The position numbers and the translations under genes were made by a program. The notes under the pieces were generated by a model. The model was not told the DNA's origin. It did no database searches and was given only the letters and a program-made list of their open reading frames with translations. From assembly GCF_009801115.1 (NCBI RefSeq), contig NZ_VTOL01000006.1, forward strand, positions 62,001 through 126,000: DNA of 64,000 nt, written 5' to 3'. Origin of the DNA: Dyadobacter sp. 3J3. GTDB lineage: Bacteria > Bacteroidota > Bacteroidia > Cytophagales > Spirosomataceae. Each line of letters opens with the position of its first letter. Within the stretch, counting starts at the first letter, position 1. Below, piece after piece: positions 35,399 through 44,295 of the stretch.

Positions 35399-36768
35399 GC
35401 ATCAAGCAAAATATTACCGTTGCATTTACCTTGGTTGTTGCTACAATTCTGGCACTTTTTTCTTTGTTTGTTTATTATTCCTACGAAAATTACCGGGCTG
35501 GACTGATGCAGGAAAGGCTTTCTGCAAGAGCAGAAGCAACCAAAAGGATGCTCAGTAATCCTGAAACGTTCAAAACGGACGTTTTTTTTCCGCTTGCAGA
35601 GCAGTATGAAGCCGTTTATGATCAGCACAATGACCTGGTTGTCGCCACGGCGCAAACCAGTGATTATATTCCGGATCCAACTTTTCTGGCTTTGGTAAGA
35701 TCAAAAAAGAAATATGGTTTCACCTATGAATCTCCCTTGTTTGATTTTAAAAAGGAAGGCGTGGGGATGACCTATCTCAAAAATGGTAAAACCTATCTCG
35801 CGCTGGTTACCGCTTATGATGTGCACGGTTATAACATGAGCAGGACGCTGCGGTTTTCTTTGTTTTTTGGCAATCTGCTGGCGTTGATTATCATTGGCAT
35901 TACCGGTTATTTTTTTTCACGAAGAGCGATGTTGCCTTTTGATCATTTATTAAATCAGATTGATAAAGCACCCGTGGATGATTTTGGTTTCCGGATTGCT
36001 ATCGGGTCACACCAAAATGAGGCGGCTTTTTTGGCAAGTTCGTTTAACGGATTGCTTGAAAAAATAAAGGAGCTTGCAGATAATCAGCGAAATTTTATTT
36101 CCTATGCGTCTCATGAGCTCAGAACACCGCTTACGGTTATAAAAGGAGTCCTGCAAACTTCCATGAGCTACGACAACAGTAAGGCGGAATGGAAACAATC
36201 CGCCGGTGAGGCTGTGCAGCAGGTGAATCATGCCATTGAGCTTTCAAACAATTTACTATTTCTTGCCGAGATAGAAGGGCTGCGGTTTACGGCCGACAAG
36301 CAGAAAATTAATATTATAGATCTTGTAATCGATTCCGTCGCTTACATCAACCAGAAATATCCTTCCCAACCGGTTAATCTGGAAATTGTTGAATATGAAT
36401 TAAATGTTGGTAATTTTCAGGCGGTTACCGAAGGTGTGCCTCATCTTCTCCGTTCTGCTGTTAATAATGTACTGGATAATGCGTGCAAATATTCAGATTT
36501 ACAGCCTGTTACAATTAAAATCATCGAGGACAAGGAAATGCTGATTTTAGAAATTTCTGACCAGGGTATCGGTATCCTTCCCGGCGATCTTCAAAATATT
36601 TTCCTGCCCATGATGCGGGGGCAAAATACGGGAACGGTCAACGGCTTTGGTATTGGTCTGTCCCTTGTAAAAAAAATCGTGGATTTCCATCTGGGAACAC
36701 TTGTTATTGATTCTGTTACCGGTCAGGGAACCACAGTTTCGATCGGTTTGCCGCTCAAATCTTTCTAA
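35395..36768 (+). CDS. Sensor histidine kinase (HisKA type)
   Basis: A 457-residue inner-membrane kinase: TM1 (about 8-28), a periplasmic sensor of about 120 residues, TM2 (about 160-180), a HAMP-like linker, then HisKA with H240 in YASHELRTPL, and a HATPase_c domain (N box LDNACKYSDL, G1 DQGIGI, G2 GFGIGLSLVKK). Partner of the OmpR-type regulator upstream by 4-base overlap. The signal is unknown; location ahead of an RND system suggests envelope stress or a toxic compound or metal. Confidence 0.94.
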   Translation: MSIKQNITVAFTLVVATILALFSLFVYYSYENYRAGLMQERLSARAEATKRMLSNPETFKTDVFFPLAEQYEAVYDQHNDLVVATAQTSDYIPDPTFLALVRSKKKYGFTYESPLFDFKKEGVGMTYLKNGKTYLALVTAYDVHGYNMSRTLRFSLFFGNLLALIIIGITGYFFSRRAMLPFDHLLNQIDKAPVDDFGFRIAIGSHQNEAAFLASSFNGLLEKIKELADNQRNFISYASHELRTPLTVIKGVLQTSMSYDNSKAEWKQSAGEAVQQVNHAIELSNNLLFLAEIEGLRFTADKQKINIIDLVIDSVAYINQKYPSQPVNLEIVEYELNVGNFQAVTEGVPHLLRSAVNNVLDNACKYSDLQPVTIKIIEDKEMLILEISDQGIGILPGDLQNIFLPMMRGQNTGTVNGFGIGLSLVKKIVDFHLGTLVIDSVTGQGTTVSIGLPLKSF

Positions 36769-36784
36769 TCGCATTTTAATGTCT

Positions 36785-36804
36785 GTCTAAGACTGCTCTT
36801 AGAC
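36785..36804 (+). promoter_or_regulatory. Palindromic operator at the efflux operon promoter
   Basis: Perfect inverted repeat GTCTAAGA-CTGC-TCTTAGAC. It occupies the position of the missing -33 box, ending 8 bases before the -7 box at 36813, so it may be the binding site for an activator such as the adjacent OmpR-type regulator. It could also act as a weak terminator for the kinase gene. Confidence 0.5.
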
Positions 36805-36812
36805 CGCAGTTC

Positions 36813-36820
36813 TACATTTG
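36813..36820 (+). promoter_or_regulatory. -7 promoter box of the efflux operon
   Basis: TACATTTG matches TAnnTTTG; predicted transcript start near 36827, followed by ATG 36844. No -33 box is present, consistent with an activated promoter. Confidence 0.55.
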
Positions 36821-36843
36821 ACACTGTAATCAAAAACGGTGTC

Positions 36844-38253
36844 ATGATAAAATTTCCTTTTCTGCTGTCTCTGCTTTTTGGCATTTCGGGTTGGTATACA
36901 ACCCATGCTCAGCCACGGATACTTTCGCTGACGGATGCGGTTAATTTGGCGGTAGAGAATTATCCTTCTGTAAAAATAAAAATGGCTGAAATTCAGGCGG
37001 GAGAAGCTGAGGCCAGCGCGCAGCTGATGACCTATAAACTTCCTACGGTCAGTTTTCAGGCTCAGGCGCTTTTTGCTACTTCCAATCAGGTTCGAGGAAC
37101 TTCTTTTCCAAATGGGGGAACGTCAATTTCAAGTACAGGAAGTATCAAAGCAAATGGTTATTCGGCCGACGCGGTCTGGAGTAGTTTCAGTACCATTCTT
37201 GGAAGTTACAAAATTGCCAATTTCGGGAAAAAGAAGGCGGATGAAACGATGTATAGGGCAGGTACAGAGCAAGCCAAAGCCGATTATGAAAAAGAAATTT
37301 TTGACCAGAAAGCAAGGGCAGCTGATGCATATTTGATGGCACTTGTTTATGCCGATGCCGTAAAAGTTCAGCAGAAAAACCTGGAACGAACGCAGGAATA
37401 TTTCACCATCATTCAGGCAACAGCCAAAGCCGGATTGCGGCCTGGTGTAGATAGTTCTATGGCAACGGCGGAACTTTCCAAAGCGACATTACTGCTTCTG
37501 GAAAGCCGCCGGATGGCGAAAGATCAGAAAATAAAACTTACCCAGCTTTTAGGTGGCGGCAGTTCGGATTTTGAGCTTGTCGCGGATAAATTTAATACTA
37601 CACTTCCACAGCTGACCGCTTCATCCACCGGATTAAATATTTCAGAACATCCTGTTTTACAGTTTTATCAAAAACGCATTGGATATAGTGAAGCAAAAGC
37701 GGCTTCGATCAGGAAATCCTATCTGCCTTCGATCATGGCCGTCGGTGCCTTGTGGAGCCGGGGGTCGGGGATTTCTGACAAAATCGATGCAAATGGGAAT
37801 TTCAATTACAATGCTTCTTTGTCCGGACTTAAATTCCGGGCTTACAACTACATGGCGGGCGTTTCTACCCTTTGGAATATTTCGGATATTTTCAAAACCA
37901 GACAACAAACCAGGGCACAGGAGTTTTTAACCCAAAGTTACCAGCAAGGATACAACCAAATACAGATTCAGCTTCAAGGTGAACTTGAAAGTGCTGATCT
38001 TCAATATTTAAGTGCACTCGAGGCGGTCAAACAGGCACCTGTTCAGTTGAGTGCTGCGCAGGATGCTTATGATCAGGCGGATGCACGTTACAAAGCTGGC
38101 CTTACCACGATTATAGAATTAACGCAGGCCGTCACACTTTTGAACCGGGCTGAAATTGATCAGATCGTGGCGCATAACAATGTTTGGCGCGCGATGCTGC
38201 AAAGGTCTGCGGTGAATGGAAATATCAGTGGTTTTTTAAGTCAGGTCAACTAG
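36844..38253 (+). CDS. TolC-like outer-membrane efflux protein
   Basis: A 469-residue outer-membrane factor. Signal peptide ends near THAQ (about residue 23). Two repeats of long helical segments typical of TolC follow: LTDAVNLAVENYPSVKIKMAEIQAGEAEASAQ early, and the C-terminal half LESADLQYLSALEAVKQAPVQLSAAQDAYDQADARYKAGLTTIIELTQA. It forms the exit duct of the tripartite pump encoded downstream. First gene of an OMF-RND-adaptor operon, an order that differs from the common adaptor-RND-OMF. Confidence 0.93.
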   Translation: MIKFPFLLSLLFGISGWYTTHAQPRILSLTDAVNLAVENYPSVKIKMAEIQAGEAEASAQLMTYKLPTVSFQAQALFATSNQVRGTSFPNGGTSISSTGSIKANGYSADAVWSSFSTILGSYKIANFGKKKADETMYRAGTEQAKADYEKEIFDQKARAADAYLMALVYADAVKVQQKNLERTQEYFTIIQATAKAGLRPGVDSSMATAELSKATLLLLESRRMAKDQKIKLTQLLGGGSSDFELVADKFNTTLPQLTASSTGLNISEHPVLQFYQKRIGYSEAKAASIRKSYLPSIMAVGALWSRGSGISDKIDANGNFNYNASLSGLKFRAYNYMAGVSTLWNISDIFKTRQQTRAQEFLTQSYQQGYNQIQIQLQGELESADLQYLSALEAVKQAPVQLSAAQDAYDQADARYKAGLTTIIELTQAVTLLNRAEIDQIVAHNNVWRAMLQRSAVNGNISGFLSQVN

Positions 38254-38269
38254 AATCAATATATAAATC

Positions 38270-41200
38270 ATGGATAAATTACTCACAGGATCGCTTTCAA
38301 AACCTGTTATGGTACTGGTTGCTGTTTTGGGTCTGGCTATCTTTTCTGTCATGGCCCTTTTTCAGATTCCAGTGGATATTTTCCCAAAACTGAACCTGCC
38401 AACCATATACATTGCCCAGCCCTATGGCGGGATGACGCCCGCGCAGATGGAAGGTTTTATTGCCACAAGATATCAAAATCAGATGCTCTATGTATCTGGT
38501 ATCAAAGATATTGAAGTGAAAAACGTGCAGGGCTTGTGTCTTGTCAAACTTACTTTTTATGAAACGGTTGATATGGCCCAGGCCGCTGGCGAAGTGGCCA
38601 ACCAGGTAAGCCGTGTGATGAGTTACATGCCTCCGGGAACCGTTCCGCCTACGGTAGTGCGGTTTGATGCAACGAATCTGCCGGTCGGACAGCTTGTTTT
38701 TACAAGCAAAAAAGCAACACTGAACGAAATGCAAGATTATGCTTCGACAAAAATCCGTCCGCTTTTTTCTCAAATTCCGGGCGCATCGTCGCCGCCGCCA
38801 TTTGGTGGAAATGAGCGGACTGTTGTGGTAAGGGTCAATCCCGAAGCGATGCGGAGTTACCAGTTTACGCCGGACGAAATTGTGCAGACTGTTGTAAAAA
38901 ATAATCAGATCGCGCCAGCCGGAAATGTACGGGTAGGGGATTATACTTTTATGACACCGATGAATTCGATTATGAATAATGTAGAGGAATTTCTAAATAT
39001 TCCACTGCATAAAGGTTCTGGACCGCCGGTTTTTCTTCGTGATATTGCGACTGTCGAAGATGCTTCGGATGTTACGGTAGGTTATGCGCTGGTTAACGGA
39101 AAACGTTCGGTTTACATTCCATTGACTAAAACATCGGATGCTTCCACGATGAATGTGGTGAATGCACTTAAAGCCAAACTTCCTGAAATGCAATCCTTGC
39201 TTCCTGATTATATCCGGTTGAAATACGAATTTGACCAATCGGTTTATGTGATCAATGCCGTGGAAAGTCTGGCTTCCGAAGGGTTGATCGGCGCACTTTT
39301 AACCGGGCTTGTTGTATTTCTGTTTTTGGGAGATCTTAGAAGTTCGCTGGTCGTTATTGTTACGATTCCGGTTTGTCTTCTGGCAGCCATTCTGATGCTT
39401 AATCTGGCAGGACAAACGATCAATATTATGACGCTTTCCGGGCTTGCATTGGCCATCGGAATTCTGGTTGATCAGTCGACAGTGGTTATTGAGAACATAC
39501 ACCAGCATCTTGAAATGGGTAAAACCAAGGCAAGGGCAATTTTGGATGCAACGCGCGAAGTATCTTTTCCACTGCTGCTGATTACGCTTTGTATACTTGC
39601 TGTTTTTGCTCCTGCACTGCTGATGAACGGAGTTCCAAAAGGTATGTTTATGCCACTTTCTCTGGCTGTTGGTTTTTCAATGATCGCTTCTTATATCTTT
39701 TCTCAATCGCTGGTGCCGGTACTTTCAAACTGGTGGTTGAAAAATCATCATTCAGAAAAACCGCATGAAAAAAAGATACTTAATGATCTTGACAGCGGTG
39801 AGGAATCAAGGATGGAAATCTATGAGGAGGATCATCCTAAAAAAATAACCGGTTTTGAGCGTTTCAAACTCAGATATCTGAATCTTCTGGATGCGATGAT
39901 GGTGCGTCGTGTCGTACTAATTCCTGTTTACCTGCTGGTCAGTTTTGGTATTGCCATTTTTGGTTATATGTCAATTGGAAAAGATATGATGCCCAAACTG
40001 GATCATTCCCGACAATTTCAACTTCGGTTGATAGCTCCGCAAGGATTAAGAATTGAAAGGACTGAGCAGGAGGTTATCAAAACAATTGATATCATCAAAG
40101 AACTTGTAGGAGCTAAAAATGTGGACATTACTTCGGCATTTGTTGGTATGACGCCTTCCAGTTACGGTACCAGCGCGCTTTATGTATTTAACGCCGGGCC
40201 TCATGAGGCGGTTTTACAGGTTAATCTGGGCGAGGGGTACAAGGTGAAATCGCTGGACGATCTCAAAGAAAGAATCAGAAAGAAAATCCACCGGAATATG
40301 CCGGAAACCAATGTGTCTTTCGAACCCATAGAATTGACGGATAAAATCATGAGCCAGGGCGCTTTGACACCGATCGAAATCATGGTGGGAAGTAAAGATT
40401 TGACAGAGGGGAAAAAGTTTGCGGATAAGATCATTTCCGAACTTAATAAGATCAAATACCTACGGGATGTACGTATCAACCAGCCGCTGAATTATCCGAC
40501 ACTTGATATTCAGGTAGACAGAATAAAAGCCTCTCAATTTGGCCTGTCTGTAGATCAGGTTTCCAAATCACTGGTTGCCGCAACGTCGTCAAGCCGTTTT
40601 ACTGCGAAAAATTTCTGGCTTGATCAAAAGAAAGGATTTGCCTATCAGGTTCAGATTCAGCTTCCTGAATACAAAATGTCGTCCGTCCAGGATATCGAAA
40701 ATATTCCTCTTGTAGCTGGCCAGGTAAGACCAACGCTAGGCGATGTCGCAACCATTAAAAAAGTAACCATTCCGGGAGAATTCGACAGGATCGGGCCGCG
40801 TAGAATTGTGACTGTTTCTGCCAATATTTATAAAAAAGACCTGGGCACCGCAACCTCGGATGTAAATATCGCCATGAAAAAGGCGGGTATTCCACCGTTG
40901 GGAACTGTGGTGGAGCTGAAAGGAATGGCCAGACTTTTACAGGATACTTTAAGTAGTTTAAGCTCTGGACTTGGGCTTGCCGTTGTCGTAATTTTTCTGC
41001 TCCTGGCTGCAAATTACCAGTCGTTTAAAGTTTCTTTTGTTGTACTGGTAACAATTCCTGCCGTTCTCGCAGGATCAATTACGATTCTTCTTTTGACAGG
41101 AAGTACACTGAATCTGCAATCGTACATGGGTATCATCATGTCCGTTGGCGTGTCCGTAGCCAATGCACTTTTGATTGTGACCAATGCTGAAACTTTAAGA

Positions 41201-41518
41201 ATTCAATATAATGATTCAACAAAAGCTGCACGAGTGGCCGGTGCTGTCAGGCTGCGTCCGGTTTTGATGACTTCCATTGCTATGGTCGTGGGCATGATTC
41301 CGATGGCGAGCGGTTTGAGTGAGTCCGGAGAACAGACTGCTCCTTTGGGAAGGGCTGTGATCGGTGGACTTATTGCTTCCACTTTTGCCGCGCTCCTTAT
41401 TTTGCCCCTGGTTTTTGCTGCCATTCAAAAGAAAACTTCGGTAAAATCGGTTTCGCTGAACCCTGAAGATCAGGACAGCGAATTTTATGATCAACCTGTA
41501 TTAATTGAAAATATTTAA
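38270..41518 (+). CDS. RND-family efflux permease (HAE type)
   Basis: A 1082-residue AcrB-like inner-membrane pump with 12 helices and two large periplasmic loops. The first helix region is PVMVLVAVLGLAIFSVMALFQIPVDIFPKLNLP and the docking/porter domains follow. In TM4 the proton-relay pair (D407-D408 in AcrB) reads D401-Q402 (ILVDQSTVVIENI), so one Asp is missing. TM10 reads SVGVSVANALLIVTNAE, without the Lys seen in AcrB. It exports small molecules or metals; the substrate is not deducible. Starts 16 bases after the TolC-like gene. Confidence 0.95.
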   Translation: MDKLLTGSLSKPVMVLVAVLGLAIFSVMALFQIPVDIFPKLNLPTIYIAQPYGGMTPAQMEGFIATRYQNQMLYVSGIKDIEVKNVQGLCLVKLTFYETVDMAQAAGEVANQVSRVMSYMPPGTVPPTVVRFDATNLPVGQLVFTSKKATLNEMQDYASTKIRPLFSQIPGASSPPPFGGNERTVVVRVNPEAMRSYQFTPDEIVQTVVKNNQIAPAGNVRVGDYTFMTPMNSIMNNVEEFLNIPLHKGSGPPVFLRDIATVEDASDVTVGYALVNGKRSVYIPLTKTSDASTMNVVNALKAKLPEMQSLLPDYIRLKYEFDQSVYVINAVESLASEGLIGALLTGLVVFLFLGDLRSSLVVIVTIPVCLLAAILMLNLAGQTINIMTLSGLALAIGILVDQSTVVIENIHQHLEMGKTKARAILDATREVSFPLLLITLCILAVFAPALLMNGVPKGMFMPLSLAVGFSMIASYIFSQSLVPVLSNWWLKNHHSEKPHEKKILNDLDSGEESRMEIYEEDHPKKITGFERFKLRYLNLLDAMMVRRVVLIPVYLLVSFGIAIFGYMSIGKDMMPKLDHSRQFQLRLIAPQGLRIERTEQEVIKTIDIIKELVGAKNVDITSAFVGMTPSSYGTSALYVFNAGPHEAVLQVNLGEGYKVKSLDDLKERIRKKIHRNMPETNVSFEPIELTDKIMSQGALTPIEIMVGSKDLTEGKKFADKIISELNKIKYLRDVRINQPLNYPTLDIQVDRIKASQFGLSVDQVSKSLVAATSSSRFTAKNFWLDQKKGFAYQVQIQLPEYKMSSVQDIENIPLVAGQVRPTLGDVATIKKVTIPGEFDRIGPRRIVTVSANIYKKDLGTATSDVNIAMKKAGIPPLGTVVELKGMARLLQDTLSSLSSGLGLAVVVIFLLLAANYQSFKVSFVVLVTIPAVLAGSITILLLTGSTLNLQSYMGIIMSVGVSVANALLIVTNAETLRIQYNDSTKAARVAGAVRLRPVLMTSIAMVVGMIPMASGLSESGEQTAPLGRAVIGGLIASTFAALLILPLVFAAIQKKTSVKSVSLNPEDQDSEFYDQPVLIENI

Positions 41519-41530
41519 ATCAATAACCAT

Positions 41531-42643
41531 ATGAAAACCAGGATTTTGTTAATTTTCGCTTCACTGGCTATGGGGTGTATCCTGAATGGCTGTGGAAAAC
41601 CGGCTGCGGAAAATACAACGGAGAATGAAAAAGAAGACGACGCGGTTGTTTATCCCGTTGTGGCCGTAACCGAATCAGATCCAAAAGAAGAATTAAATAT
41701 TCCGGGAGAGCTGATGAGTTATTATGAAACGGATATTTTTCCAAAAGTGAACAGCTATATTAAGAAGATAAATAATAACATTGGCGACTATGTCAAATCA
41801 GGGCAGATCCTTGCTGAGCTGGAAGCACCGGAATTAAATGCGCAGCTTGCAGAAGCGTATTCAAAAGTAAAATCATCCGAAGCGCAGCTGACAGCGAGCC
41901 GGTCGGTTTACCGTCGTTTAGTACAGGCTTCCGGAACGCGTGGTGCGGTTTCTCCTAATGATATGGATGTTGCACGCTCAAAAATCACAGCAGACAGTCT
42001 TTCACAGCTTGGTTCCAATGCTGTGTATGAATCGGTGCAGCAAATGAATAGTTACCTTAAAATTCGGGCGCCTTTTGACGGAGTCATTACTGACAGAAGA
42101 TTGTCGCCGGGTGCCTTTGTTGGACCGGCAGATAAAACTACGGTGCCAATATTTAAAATCAAGCAGCAAAATATTCTTCGTTTGCAGATCGCTGTTCCGG
42201 AGCGTTTTATGGATGCGATCCGTCAAAATCAGCCAATAAGTTTTTCTGTGGCTAGCTTGCCGGGTGAGATTTTCAAAGGCAAAATAAATCGTATTTCTCA
42301 CAATGTAGACCGTCAGACACGCTCTGAACTGATCGAAATACAAATTGGAAATCCGGGTAACCGTCTGGCGTCAGGCATGTATGCCCAAGTAATCCTGCCC
42401 GTCGGCCGGGGTCACGCTTCGCTGATCGTTCCCAATTCTTCGGTGGCCACAACAATGGAAAAATGTTTTGTGGTAAAGGTTGAAAATGGAAAAGCCAAAT
42501 GGATAGACGTCCGGAAAGGAATGGAAAATGACGGGAAAACGGAAATTTTCGGAAATGTCAAAAAAGGAGATATTGTACTAAAAACAGCCAATGATGAGCT
42601 ACGTCAAGGGCAGGAGGTCAAGACTTCGGAAGCAACGTTTTGA
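41531..42643 (+). CDS. RND efflux periplasmic adaptor lipoprotein
   Basis: A 370-residue membrane-fusion protein. Lipobox ILNGC (Cys at about 21). The barrel-sandwich half-motifs (FPKVNSYIKKINNNIGDYVKSGQILAELEAPEL and IRAPFDGVITDRRLSPGAFVGP) flank an alpha-hairpin (about 95-165), followed by the beta-barrel and membrane-proximal domains. It links the RND pump to the TolC-like duct. It is the last gene of the operon, 12 bases after the pump gene, and is followed by a convergent terminator. Confidence 0.95.
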   Translation: MKTRILLIFASLAMGCILNGCGKPAAENTTENEKEDDAVVYPVVAVTESDPKEELNIPGELMSYYETDIFPKVNSYIKKINNNIGDYVKSGQILAELEAPELNAQLAEAYSKVKSSEAQLTASRSVYRRLVQASGTRGAVSPNDMDVARSKITADSLSQLGSNAVYESVQQMNSYLKIRAPFDGVITDRRLSPGAFVGPADKTTVPIFKIKQQNILRLQIAVPERFMDAIRQNQPISFSVASLPGEIFKGKINRISHNVDRQTRSELIEIQIGNPGNRLASGMYAQVILPVGRGHASLIVPNSSVATTMEKCFVVKVENGKAKWIDVRKGMENDGKTEIFGNVKKGDIVLKTANDELRQGQEVKTSEATF

Positions 42644-42653
42644 AGTTTGTTTG

Positions 42654-42678
42654 AAACGGATTACCGGTAAATCCGTTT
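42654..42678. terminator. Convergent terminator hairpin
   Basis: AAACGGATT/AATCCGTTT with a 7-base loop and trailing T residues, between the adaptor gene (+) and the ribbon-helix-helix gene (-), overlapping the latter's stop. Confidence 0.75.
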
Positions 42679-43158
42679 TTGAACAAATTTATGCATGGAG
42701 CTGTCCAGCAAAAGTTTTACTTTGTTATAGTAAGGAAGCGCGATTTTACTCGGGCGAATATCCCAGCCACGATCGTAATTTACAATACAGGATTTTATGA
42801 AGCTATTGCTGCTTTCTCTTAATACAGGATCCCAGATCGCAAGTTTTGAAATTCGCCCTTTATCAATGCCCAGTTTGGTGACATTATTTAGAATCAGTGC
42901 TGAAAATTCGTATTGGTCAACTATTCCGGATACCCAAAGTGCTCCGGCTATGGTCGGTTCGTCCAGACGTTCCTTAAATTCTGCAATTATTTCAGATTCG
43001 CTTGGAGAAGTCAAATCCAGGTTCTGATTTTTGAGATATTCGTCGATAGCCCTGTTTACATGATCAACCGGATCGGATCCGTCAAGTTCGCTCAACTGCT
43101 GTAAACGCTTGATCTGAAAGTCAGTCAGCCGTACATTTTTGCGAGACATTTTTTGCAT
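42661..43158 (-). CDS. Ribbon-helix-helix-like regulator of unknown function
   Basis: A 165-residue protein. The first 50 residues (SRKNVRLTDFQIKRLQQLSELDGSDPVDHVNRAIDEYLK) look like a CopG/MetJ-type ribbon-helix-helix DNA-binding unit; the remaining ~110 residues are not recognised. ATG 43158 is chosen because AAAGGA stands 7 bases upstream and a full promoter (43187-43216) predicts a transcript start near 43180, which rules out the GTG at 43182. No toxin or partner gene is adjacent on the same strand, so it is probably a solitary regulator. Confidence 0.65.
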   Translation of the reverse strand: MQKMSRKNVRLTDFQIKRLQQLSELDGSDPVDHVNRAIDEYLKNQNLDLTSPSESEIIAEFKERLDEPTIAGALWVSGIVDQYEFSALILNNVTKLGIDKGRISKLAIWDPVLRESSNSFIKSCIVNYDRGWDIRPSKIALPYYNKVKLLLDSSMHKFVQKRIYR

Positions 43159-43186
43159 AACTATTCCTTTATCGTTCAGCACACAT

Positions 43187-43216
43187 CAAACTTACACACC
43201 TTAAAAAAGTATTCAA
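43187..43216 (-). promoter_or_regulatory. Bacteroidota-type promoter of the ribbon-helix-helix gene
   Basis: On the minus strand TTG (43216-43214), 19-base spacer, TAAGTTTG (43194-43187): a full match to the TTG-N19-TAnnTTTG pattern. Predicted start near 43180, about 22 bases before the ATG. Confidence 0.7.
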
Positions 43217-43425
43217 TGGCAAAAAGAAGATTTTTAGCGCCAGACGAGAAATTTGGAATTATTCCTATTACAGATACCTTTGGAAGCAGTGGCAGAACTC
43301 GCTTAGTCTGTGCACTTAACGTGTATCTTTTTGTCAATGAGGTATATAGCTGTGCGTTCAGTTGGTATCAAATCCATCAAAAAAATAGAAGCCGTTCCCT
43401 CTCCCGCGGGAAGAGATACAAATAG
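43216..43425 (+). CDS. Doubtful 69-residue reading frame
   Basis: ATG 43216 opens a 69-codon frame beginning MAKRRFLAPDEKFGIIP. The first half is plausible protein, the end (KNRSRSLSRGKRYK) is basic and low in complexity. It overlaps the -33 box of the divergent gene and no promoter or ribosome site was found. It may be a small gene or a decayed remnant. A near-palindrome around CCCGCGGG lies at 43397-43413 inside it. Confidence 0.2.
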   Translation: MAKRRFLAPDEKFGIIPITDTFGSSGRTRLVCALNVYLFVNEVYSCAFSWYQIHQKNRSRSLSRGKRYK

Positions 43426-43551
43426 AAAAAAAATGTATTACCGCGATCGGCAGTATTCTTAAAAGTGCTGAAAATGTGTTTGAAGAGTAAGAGACTTTAA
43501 CAGCTTTTGATTTACATATAAATATTAAATAGAATTCCTCAGGCATATGTT

Positions 43552-44295
43552 TTAGTAAGTTGCTCTTCCACCTGAAAGATCAAATGTAAATCCTGTTGTA
43601 AAACTGTTCAATGGTGATACTATATAGGCGGCAAGATTTGCGGCTTCTTCCAACGTTCCGCAGCGTTTCATCGGTATTTTATCCGTCATGTATTTAACCT
43701 GAGTTTCTGGCATGGCATCCACCAACGGCGTCTGAATCACAGCTGGAGCCAGCGCATTAACCGTTATTCCATTTTCAGCGTATTCTTTTCCCTGCACTTT
43801 TGTCATCCCTATCACCGCTGCCTTACTCGCCGAATAGGCAAGCATTCCTGCATTTCCTTCCTTTCCGGCTATGGATGCGATGTGCAGGATTCGTCCGTAA
43901 TTATTGGATATCATATTGGGAATTACTGCTTTGGAGGTGTAAAAACTGCCCATGAAATTCAGCTCAAAAACCTTTTGCAAATTTTCTGTACTAACCTGAT
44001 GGCTTTTAAGATTGGTTTCTCCGGTGATACCCGCGCAGTTGACAAGAATATCAATTTTGCCAAAACGCGCCAGAATTTCTGCAACTGAATTTTCTACCAG
44101 CTGCTGATTTGTAATGTCAATGCCAACGCACAAAACCTGTTCAGGAAAATTATCAAATGCGTTTAAAAGTGAATTTTTATTCAAATCTAATAATGCGAGT
44201 TGCGATCCGCTGTTCAAAAGTTTACGGGCAATAGACAAACCAAGTCCAGAAGCAGCTCCGGTGACCATGGCAACTTGCCCTTTAAAATTATCCAT
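43552..44295 (-). CDS. SDR-family NAD(P)-dependent oxidoreductase (FabG-like)
   Basis: A 247-residue classical short-chain dehydrogenase. Cofactor motif TGAASGLG (12-19), NCAG strand end, catalytic Ser in HIASIAGKEG and Tyr/Lys in YSASK, followed by GITVNALAPAVIQTPL and the terminal FTTGFTFDLSGG. The adenine-binding DLN after the second strand suggests NAD(H) preference. It resembles 3-oxoacyl-ACP reductases and sugar/steroid dehydrogenases; the substrate is unknown. The start is ATG 44295 (MDNFKGQVAMVTG); a longer upstream frame is not SDR-like. Confidence 0.92.
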   Translation of the reverse strand: MDNFKGQVAMVTGAASGLGLSIARKLLNSGSQLALLDLNKNSLLNAFDNFPEQVLCVGIDITNQQLVENSVAEILARFGKIDILVNCAGITGETNLKSHQVSTENLQKVFELNFMGSFYTSKAVIPNMISNNYGRILHIASIAGKEGNAGMLAYSASKAAVIGMTKVQGKEYAENGITVNALAPAVIQTPLVDAMPETQVKYMTDKIPMKRCGTLEEAANLAAYIVSPLNSFTTGFTFDLSGGRATY

